Shown here: positions 44,206 through 50,352 of the stretch, piece by piece
Position numbering within the stretch: the first letter of the stretch is position 1
How the letters are laid out: the number at the start of each line of letters is the position of its first letter
Source of the DNA: Streptococcaceae bacterium
Lineage (GTDB): Bacteria > Bacillota > Bacilli > Lactobacillales > Streptococcaceae
DNA: 50,352 nt
Direction: 5' to 3'
Assembly: GCA_031269775.1 (NCBI GenBank)
Contig: JAISYQ010000017.1
Coordinates: forward strand, 1-50,352
The notes under the pieces: generated by a model
What the model was told of the DNA's origin: nothing
The model's database searches: none
Seen by the model: only the letters and a program-made list of their open reading frames with translations
Program-made: the position numbers and the translations under genes

Positions 44206-46635
44206 TTGAAAGATAATAAAATTGTCGATGTTGAACTTTCAAAAGAGATGCGCTCAAGTTTTATTGATTATGCAATGTCTGTTATTGTCGCACGTGCTTT
44301 ACCTGATGTTCGAGATGGATTAAAACCAGTTCACAGGCGTATTCTTTATGGAATGAATGAACTGGGTGTGACACCAGATAAGCCGCATAAAAAATCCGCG
44401 CGTATTGTTGGGGACGTTATGGGTAAATATCACCCCCATGGAGATAGTGCAATTTATGAGTCGATGGTACGGATGGCACAACCTTGGAGCTATCGCAATA
44501 TGTTAGTTGATGGGCACGGGAATTTTGGCTCAATTGATGGCGATAGTGCAGCAGCTATGCGTTATACAGAAGCTAGACTTAATAAGATTTCCTTAGAAAT
44601 GATTCGTGATCTTAATAAAGATACGGTTGATTTTACCAGCAACTACGATGATACAGAAAAAGAGCCAATTGTTTTGCCTGCTCGTTTTCCCAATCTTTTG
44701 GTAAATGGGACAACTGGGATTGCTGTTGGAATGGCAACAAATATTCCACCACATAATTTAGGTGAGGTAATAGATGCACTAAATTTATTATTAGATAATC
44801 CTAAAGCAACAGTTGCTGATATTATGGAAGTTTTACCAGGACCTGACTTTCCAACGGCTGCTTTAGTTACGGGTAAATCTGGTATTAAAAAAGCTTACGA
44901 AACTGGCAGAGGATCCATTACTCTTAGATCAAAAGTTAAAGTCGAAAAGATGAAAAAGGATAAAGAACGTTTAATCGTAACGCAGTTGCCTTATATGGTA
45001 AATAAAGCCAAATTAGTTGAGCGAATTGGGGAATTGGCGCGTGAAAAACGAATTGATGGGATTACGGCTTTACGGGATGAGTCTTCGCGCAAAGGAATTC
45101 GTATAGTAATTGAGATTAGACATGACGTATCAGCAACAGTTCTTTTAAATAATTTATATAAAATGACCAATATGCAAACCAGTTTTGGCTTTAATATGCT
45201 GGCAATTGTTAACGGTGCACCTAAAATTTTAGGTGTTAAAAAAATTCTTGAGTATTATATTAAACATCAAAAAGAAGTTGTGATTCGTCGCAGTAAGTTT
45301 GACAAAGAAAAAGCAAAGACTCGTGCCCATATTTTAGAAGGCTTACGAATTGCTTTAGATCGCATTGATGCAATTATTAAAATTATTCGTGGCAGTAATA
45401 CAGACGAAAAGGCACAAGTTCAGTTAATGGAGCAATTTTCCTTGTCAAAAAGTCAATCACAAGCGATTTTAGATATGAAATTGCGTCGTTTAACAGGCTT
45501 AGAACGTGATAAAATTGAAAAAGAGTATCAAGCTTTGCTTGATTTGATCAAAGATTTGACAGATATTTTGGCCAAACCTGAGCGAGTAATTAAGATTATT
45601 CGTGATGAATTAGAAGAAGTCAAACGTAAATTTGCTGATAAGCGTCGCACAGAATTATTAGTTGGGGAAGTACTAAGCCTTGAAGATGAAGATTTGATTG
45701 AAGAAAAAGATATGGTGATCACTCTTTCTAATAATGGCTATATTAAGCGTCTGCCAGCTCATGAGTTTCGCGCACAAAAACGCGGCGGCCGTGGTGTTCA
45801 AGGAATGGGAGTTAATGATGATGATTTTGTGAAAAGTTTAATTGCAGCCTCTACCCATGACGTTTTGCTTTTCTTTACTAATACCGGAAAAGTATATCAA
45901 ACAAAAGGCTATGAAATCCCAGAGTATGGACGCACAGCCAAAGGAATTCCTATTATTAATCTTTTAAAGATTGAAAAAAATGAGCGAATTGAGAAAGTTA
46001 TCAATGTCTGTGGTGAAGCCAAAAAGGGACGGTTTTTGTTTTTTACTACTAAGTATGGCGTTGTGAAAAGAACAGCGGTGACATCTTTTGCTTCCATTCG
46101 CTCTAATGGACTAAAAGCAATTAATTTGCGTAGTGGGGATGAGTTGGTCAACGTGATGGAGACTGATGGTAAGCAAACGATCATTATTGGCTCTAATGCA
46201 GGTTATTCTGTTCGTTTTGCGGAAAGTATGGTCCGTGATATGGGACGAGTAGCTTCTGGTGTGCGTGGTATTCGTTTGCGCGAAGGTGATTATGTCGTGG
46301 GATCTGATATTTTAACGGATGAAAAGGAAGTTTTAGTTATTACAGAAAATGGTTTTGGTAAACGAACTAAAGGTCTAGAATATCCGGTTAAAGGCCGTGG
46401 TGGTAAGGGAGTTAAAACAGTTAATGTTACTGAAAAAAATGGCTTGCTTATCGGCTTAGCAACGCTTAATGGTGATGAAGATATAATGCTAATAAATGAT
46501 CAAGGAGTTATTATTCGCTTTGGTGTAGAAAATATTTCACAAACTAAACGGATAACGCAAGGTGTTCGTGTTATGCGAATGGCCGGAAAGATTAAAGTTG
46601 TGACGATGGCAGTTGTAATTAAAGATGGTATTTGA
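44206..46635 (+). CDS. gyrA: DNA gyrase subunit A
   Basis: Type IIA topoisomerase subunit that cuts and rejoins DNA, giving negative supercoils with GyrB. From the TTG at 44206 (GGAGG upstream, 10 bases away) it has 809 residues. The catalytic tyrosine is Y120 in [10 protein letters not shown]. The quinolone-determining region [10 protein letters not shown] keeps S81 and E85, the susceptible-type pattern. The C-terminal domain has the GyrA box QKRGGRG, which separates GyrA from ParC, and the repeated beta-pinwheel blades. Earlier in-frame starts at 44122 overlap sufB and are not needed. GyrB is not adjacent; gyrA usually follows gyrB near the origin, so this position between sufB and dnaG is unusual. 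Confidence 0.95.
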   Translation: MKDNKIVDVELSKEMRSSFIDYAMSVIVARALPDVRDGLKPVHRRILYGMNELGVTPDKPHKKSARIVGDVMGKYHPHGDSAIYESMVRMAQPWSYRNMLVDGHGNFGSIDGDSAAAMRYTEARLNKISLEMIRDLNKDTVDFTSNYDDTEKEPIVLPARFPNLLVNGTTGIAVGMATNIPPHNLGEVIDALNLLLDNPKATVADIMEVLPGPDFPTAALVTGKSGIKKAYETGRGSITLRSKVKVEKMKKDKERLIVTQLPYMVNKAKLVERIGELAREKRIDGITALRDESSRKGIRIVIEIRHDVSATVLLNNLYKMTNMQTSFGFNMLAIVNGAPKILGVKKILEYYIKHQKEVVIRRSKFDKEKAKTRAHILEGLRIALDRIDAIIKIIRGSNTDEKAQVQLMEQFSLSKSQSQAILDMKLRRLTGLERDKIEKEYQALLDLIKDLTDILAKPERVIKIIRDELEEVKRKFADKRRTELLVGEVLSLEDEDLIEEKDMVITLSNNGYIKRLPAHEFRAQKRGGRGVQGMGVNDDDFVKSLIAASTHDVLLFFTNTGKVYQTKGYEIPEYGRTAKGIPIINLLKIEKNERIEKVINVCGEAKKGRFLFFTTKYGVVKRTAVTSFASIRSNGLKAINLRSGDELVNVMETDGKQTIIIGSNAGYSVRFAESMVRDMGRVASGVRGIRLREGDYVVGSDILTDEKEVLVITENGFGKRTKGLEYPVKGRGGKGVKTVNVTEKNGLLIGLATLNGDEDIMLINDQGVIIRFGVENISQTKRITQGVRVMRMAGKIKVVTMAVVIKDGI

Positions 46636-46690
46636 AAGAATAATTATTGATGATTAAGCCAAGAATAGAAGCTGAAATTAAGGTAATTTT

Positions 46691-48511
46691 ATGGTGAATA
46701 AAATTTCATTTCAAGTGATTGAAAAAGTGCGTAAGCAGACCGATATAGTGAGTATTATTGGTCAGTACGTACAGCTTAGAAAAACAGGAAAAAATTATTC
46801 TGCTCTTTGTCCATTTCATTCAGAGAAAACGCCATCGTTTACTGTAGTAAAAGATAAACAAATGTATTATTGTTTTGGTTGTGGTAAAGGTGGGGATATT
46901 TTTAAATTTTTTCAAGATCTTGAAAGTATTAGTTTTTTAGAAGCAGTAAAAAAAGTTGCAAAAATCGAACAAATTTCTTTTGCTGGATTAGAAAACATTA
47001 ATAAACAGCAGAATCCAGAAATTATTTCTTTATTTAAAATGCAGAAAAAAGCAGCTAAATTATATCACCATTTACTGATCAATACTAAAGTGGGGACAAA
47101 AGCATTAGTATATCTTAGAAATCGCGGTATTGTAGAAGAGATGTTTGAAATATTTCAAATTGGTTTTGCCCCAGATATGCGTACGCTATTAGTTGAAGCA
47201 TTTGAAAAAGATGGATTTAGTGAAGATGATTATCAAAAGAGTGGTTTATTTATTATACGTGAAGATGGTAGTAAGTTAGATCGCTTTTATAATCGTATTA
47301 TATTTCCTATTTGTAATGATAGTGGGCAAGTAATCGCGCTTTCTGGACGGATTTTAGAAAAAGATGAGAAGGATGTGAAATATTTAAATTCTCCTGAGAC
47401 AAAACTTTTTAAAAAAAGTGAAAATTTATATAATTTTCATCTAGCACAGAATTATATTCGCAAAACAAAAGAAGTTTTTTTATTTGAAGGTTTTATGGAT
47501 GTGATTGCTGCTTTCTCAGCTGGTATTCGTAGTGGTGTAGCTTCTATGGGGACCAATTTTACCAAAAAACAACTTAAAAAAATTTTGCCTTGTGCTAAGA
47601 GTGTTGTCATTGCTTATGATGGAGATGATCCTGGAGAGAAATCTACTCAAAAAGCTATTAATGAGATAAAAATGCAAACAAAGCTAGATATTAAAGTTTT
47701 AATGCTCCCAGAAATGCTTGATCCTGATGAGTATGTTCGTAAATATGGAGAAAAAGCTTTTTATGAATTTGCTAAGCATGGCAGAAGTTCTGTTTTTGAA
47801 TTTATGAAACGCTATTTTAAAAAGGATAAAAATCTAGCAAATGAAACAGAAAAGATTACCTATGTTAATGAGCTTTTAGAAGAATTATCGCAAGTAACTT
47901 CACAGATTGAACAAGATCTTTATTTAAATAAAATAGTTCAGGAATTCCCTGAAATAACACTTGAGAGTCTACATAGACAATTAGATTTGATTAAATTAGA
48001 AAAGCAAAAACAAATTTCGCCTTTTAAAAAAAAGCAAGAGTTAAAACAAGTTATAAAAGCAAAACCAGTAAAAAAAAAGCTATCTGCAGGTGAGAAAGCT
48101 GAGAAAATACTGCTATTTCGAATAATGACGAATAGCTGGTTTTATAAACAAATTAATAAATTTTCAGATTTTCATTTCCATACCCCTGCTCTTAAAAGAG
48201 TGTATGAATCTTATCAAGCATTTTATAAACTTCATAAAGAATTTATTGAGGCGGATTTTCTAACATCTTTGGAAGATGAAGATGAGAAAAATACATTTAG
48301 TGAAATAATGATATCAATGCCTAATAATGAAGCTTCAAAAGAAGAGTTGCAAGAATTATTAAAAACAATTCAGCGTGAAAAGTTGAAGGTAAGAATTGAT
48401 GAAAAAAAACTTGAACAACAAGCTGCTAAGAGGATTGGTAATATAAGCCAAGAGTTAAATTTGGCAATAGAGATTGTTGAACTAAAAAAAAATTATGATT
48501 TGATGAAATGA
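46691..48511 (+). CDS. dnaG: DNA primase
   Basis: Makes RNA primers at the replication fork. It has 606 residues. The N-terminal CHC2 zinc ribbon has C40, H43, C61 and C64 (LCPFHSEKTPSF and YYCFGCGKGGD). The TOPRIM core follows, with LFEGFMDVIAAFSAG and AYDGDDPGEKS. The C-terminal helicase-interaction domain (about 450-606) is present but diverged. AAGG lies before the ATG. It is followed by rpoD, the conserved macromolecular-synthesis order in Bacillota; rpsU is not seen upstream. Confidence 0.95.
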   Translation: MVNKISFQVIEKVRKQTDIVSIIGQYVQLRKTGKNYSALCPFHSEKTPSFTVVKDKQMYYCFGCGKGGDIFKFFQDLESISFLEAVKKVAKIEQISFAGLENINKQQNPEIISLFKMQKKAAKLYHHLLINTKVGTKALVYLRNRGIVEEMFEIFQIGFAPDMRTLLVEAFEKDGFSEDDYQKSGLFIIREDGSKLDRFYNRIIFPICNDSGQVIALSGRILEKDEKDVKYLNSPETKLFKKSENLYNFHLAQNYIRKTKEVFLFEGFMDVIAAFSAGIRSGVASMGTNFTKKQLKKILPCAKSVVIAYDGDDPGEKSTQKAINEIKMQTKLDIKVLMLPEMLDPDEYVRKYGEKAFYEFAKHGRSSVFEFMKRYFKKDKNLANETEKITYVNELLEELSQVTSQIEQDLYLNKIVQEFPEITLESLHRQLDLIKLEKQKQISPFKKKQELKQVIKAKPVKKKLSAGEKAEKILLFRIMTNSWFYKQINKFSDFHFHTPALKRVYESYQAFYKLHKEFIEADFLTSLEDEDEKNTFSEIMISMPNNEASKEELQELLKTIQREKLKVRIDEKKLEQQAAKRIGNISQELNLAIEIVELKKNYDLMK

Positions 48512-48556
48512 TATTTTTTAATCAAGCTTTTTATGTATTATAAGGAGGTCTTTTGG

Positions 48557-49663
48557 ATGGCGAAAAGCAAAAATGATGTAACGACTTTAGATGTGACCGT
48601 GGCAGATTTTATTCGCACGAATAAAGATCAAAAAGAAATTTTAGAAGACATTGTAGTTGATAATTTAGTAATTCCGTTTCATTTAAAGATGAAAGATGTT
48701 AAGCATGTCGTTAATAAAATTGAGGATGCTGGTATTAGTGTTGTTGATAAAAATGGAGAACCTACAAAACTTAGTCCTAAAGAGGAAATTACAAAAGAAG
48801 AAATAGAAAATTTATCTGCGCCAAAAGGAGTGAAGATTAATGATTCTGTTCGCATGTATTTAAAAGATATAGGTCGTGTGCCTCTTTTAGCTTGGGATGA
48901 GGAAGTTACACTTGCTAAGCATATTGCTAGAGGAAACTTAGATGCTAAACAAAAGTTAACATCGGCGAATTTACGTTTAGTTGTATCAATTGCCAAGCGA
49001 TATGTGGGTCGTGGTATGCAGTTTTTGGATTTAATTCAGGAAGGAAATATTGGTTTAATGAAGGCTGTTGAAAAATTTGATTATACGAGGGGATTTAAAT
49101 TTTCAACATATGCAACATGGTGGATTCGTCAAGCGATAACCAGAGCAATTGCAGATCAAGCGAGAACGATTAGAATTCCAGTTCATATGGTTGAGACGAT
49201 TAATAAATTGATTCGAATTCAACGTCAATTATTGCAAGATTTAGGACGTGAACCAACACCAGAAGAGATGGGTGCAGAGATGGATTTATCAGCAGATAGA
49301 ATAAGAGAAGTTTTAAAAGTTGCCCAAGATCCAGTTTCTTTAGAAACTCCGATTGGCGAAGAGGATGATTCACATTTAGGAGATTTTATTGAGGATGATC
49401 ATGCAATTTCTCCTGAAGATCATGCAACCTACAAAATGTTAAAATTGCAGTTAGAAAGTGTGTTAGGAACATTAACTGATCGTGAAGAAAATGTTTTACG
49501 TCTGCGTTTTGGTTTGGAGGATGGAAAAAATAGAACTTTAGAAGAAGTGGGTAGAGTATTTGGTGTAACACGTGAGCGTATTCGACAAATCGAGGCTAAA
49601 GCTCTTCGTAAACTACGTCATCCTAGTCGCTCAAATAAGTTAAAGGATTTTTTTGATGAGTAG
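48557..49663 (+). CDS. rpoD: RNA polymerase primary sigma factor (sigma-A / RpoD)
   Basis: Directs RNA polymerase to housekeeping promoters. From ATG 48557 it has 368 residues, as in other Bacilli. Region 1.1 is short ([20 protein letters not shown]). Region 2 has [20 protein letters not shown] and the -10 recognition helix [13 protein letters not shown]. Region 3 and region 4.2, with [20 protein letters not shown], are complete, ending in [21 protein letters not shown] sits 8 bases before the chosen ATG. It follows dnaG by 45 bases and is probably co-transcribed. Confidence 0.97.
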   Translation: MAKSKNDVTTLDVTVADFIRTNKDQKEILEDIVVDNLVIPFHLKMKDVKHVVNKIEDAGISVVDKNGEPTKLSPKEEITKEEIENLSAPKGVKINDSVRMYLKDIGRVPLLAWDEEVTLAKHIARGNLDAKQKLTSANLRLVVSIAKRYVGRGMQFLDLIQEGNIGLMKAVEKFDYTRGFKFSTYATWWIRQAITRAIADQARTIRIPVHMVETINKLIRIQRQLLQDLGREPTPEEMGAEMDLSADRIREVLKVAQDPVSLETPIGEEDDSHLGDFIEDDHAISPEDHATYKMLKLQLESVLGTLTDREENVLRLRFGLEDGKNRTLEEVGRVFGVTRERIRQIEAKALRKLRHPSRSNKLKDFFDE

Positions 49664-49697
49664 ATGAATAATTTTATTTTTTATTTATGAGGTTTAT

Positions 49698-50352
49698 ATG
49701 CTAGAAGTTAAATTTATTAAAAATAAAATAGCAAGCGAAAATACATATTTTATTTTTAATGAGCAAGTAATTTTAATAATTGATCCTGGAAGTGATGAGA
49801 ATAAATTGCTTGAAATGATAAGAGAGATTGGCAAAAAGCCTATAGCCATTTTATTAACACATACTCATTATGATCATATTATGGGCATCAATGCGCTTTA
49901 TCGAATGTATAAAAAGATTTCTTTATACGTTAGCAAAGAAGAAGAAGCTTGGCTTTACACTCCAAAGATGAATCTTTCTGGATTGTTTTACTATCAAGAT
50001 ATGGAAGATGTCGTGATTGATAAAACAGATAAATTTTTTATTGAAGATAGAGAGTATAATCTTGGTGGGATAACTTTTCAAGCGATTTTAACTCCTGGGC
50101 ACTCGATTGGTGGCGTAAGCTTTGCGTTTGATAAATTTTTATTAACTGGAGATGCTTTATTTAAGGGAGCGATTGGAAGAGTTGATTTACCTACGGGTAA
50201 TTTGGATCAGCTTTTAGTAAGTATTAAGCAAAAATTATTTATTTTTCCAGATGAGTTTAAAATTTTACCAGGACATGGCAAAGCTACAACTATTGGTGAA
50301 GAGAAAAGATTCAATCCTTTTTTTAAAGGTCAACAATTCAATAATCCCCATT
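49698..50352 (+). CDS. metallo-beta-lactamase fold hydrolase (glyoxalase II-like), 3' end cut by window
   Basis: At least 218 residues, open to the window end. The metal-binding signature is THTHYDHIMG (about 55-64). Further ligands are TPGHSIGGV (136 region), the aspartate in LLTGDALF, and PGHGKATTIGEE near the end. The sequence NPFF close to the last bases is typical of the C-terminal end of this subgroup, so nearly all the gene is here. These small hydrolases act on glutathione or bacillithiol thioesters or similar; the substrate is unknown. ATG with GAGG upstream. It follows rpoD by 34 bases. Confidence 0.88.
   Translation, partial: MLEVKFIKNKIASENTYFIFNEQVILIIDPGSDENKLLEMIREIGKKPIAILLTHTHYDHIMGINALYRMYKKISLYVSKEEEAWLYTPKMNLSGLFYYQDMEDVVIDKTDKFFIEDREYNLGGITFQAILTPGHSIGGVSFAFDKFLLTGDALFKGAIGRVDLPTGNLDQLLVSIKQKLFIFPDEFKILPGHGKATTIGEEKRFNPFFKGQQFNNPH

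Noticed and set aside
1-50352. tRNA, rRNA or CRISPR array anywhere in the window
   Set aside because: No cloverleaf with a TTCRA arm, no rRNA-like GC-richer block, and no regularly spaced direct repeats were seen. A tRNAscan or CRISPR search would settle it.

Overview
This is a 50.4 kb piece of an AT-rich (roughly one-third G+C by eye), gene-dense chromosome from a low-GC Gram-positive bacterium. The conserved genes point to Lactobacillales: zapA-cvpA-mutS2, ireB-ruvX-DUF1292, recU with a class A PBP, a fused substrate-binding/permease glutamine transporter, M42 PepA, PcsB-like CHAP proteins and a Rgg regulator. I cannot name the genus. TTG and GTG starts are frequent, and several start calls below rest on the ribosome binding site. 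I saw no rRNA, tRNA, CRISPR array or intact transposase.

Layout. 1-7029 (minus strand): 5' part of clpC, mutS2, cvpA, zapA, lepB, an LCP ligase and yqgQ. 7159-7328: a MITE-like element, then a PEP-synthase/PPDK regulatory protein and a bactoprenol-type glycosyltransferase. 9374-11042: a compact accessory locus with a divergent 29-residue hydrophobic peptide gene (SHP-like), a Rgg-type regulator with a PerR-box-like palindrome just upstream, and a 52-residue double-glycine peptide whose downstream part carries a C-x2-C-x12-H pattern. 11088-12369: an FtsE-like ATPase and a short FtsX-like permease. 12405-19003: HAD phosphatase, peptide deformylase, a UspA remnant, a thioredoxin joined in frame to an upstream membrane-anchored domain, PepA, a secreted transglutaminase-like protein, and an uncharacterised membrane/coiled-coil pair. 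19195-24948: leuS, a degenerate repeat region, PBP1A (apparently starting at ATT) and recU. 25159-27683: an accessory island of secreted proteins (papain-like cysteine protease plus partner) with a palindrome at the predicted promoter start site, and gene debris. 27850-32296: ileS, trpS, DUF436. 32532-36390: a MITE, two PcsB-like CHAP proteins, DUF1292, ruvX, ireB. 36603-40887: rny with a MITE-like element against its 5' end, then glnQP. 41145-42755: a decayed ABC exporter cluster (ATPase, SpoIIM/DUF95, Yip1-like). 42756-50352: sufB, gyrA, dnaG, rpoD and a metallo-beta-lactamase-fold hydrolase cut by the window end.

How the parts connect. Most genes are housekeeping: translation (leuS, ileS, trpS, def), DNA metabolism (mutS2, ruvX, recU, gyrA, dnaG), RNA decay (rny), sigma factor and cell envelope (LCP, PBP1A, CHAP proteins, FtsEX-like pair, glycosyltransferase). 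The strongest candidate for an undescribed system is the SHP-like/Rgg/double-glycine-peptide locus, which looks like a quorum-sensing circuit controlling a small exported cysteine/histidine-rich peptide. The secreted papain-like gene pair is the second candidate. A family of related inverted-repeat elements (about 170, 225 and 290 bp, plus a degenerate relative of about 430 bp) is scattered between genes, two of them close upstream of coding starts.
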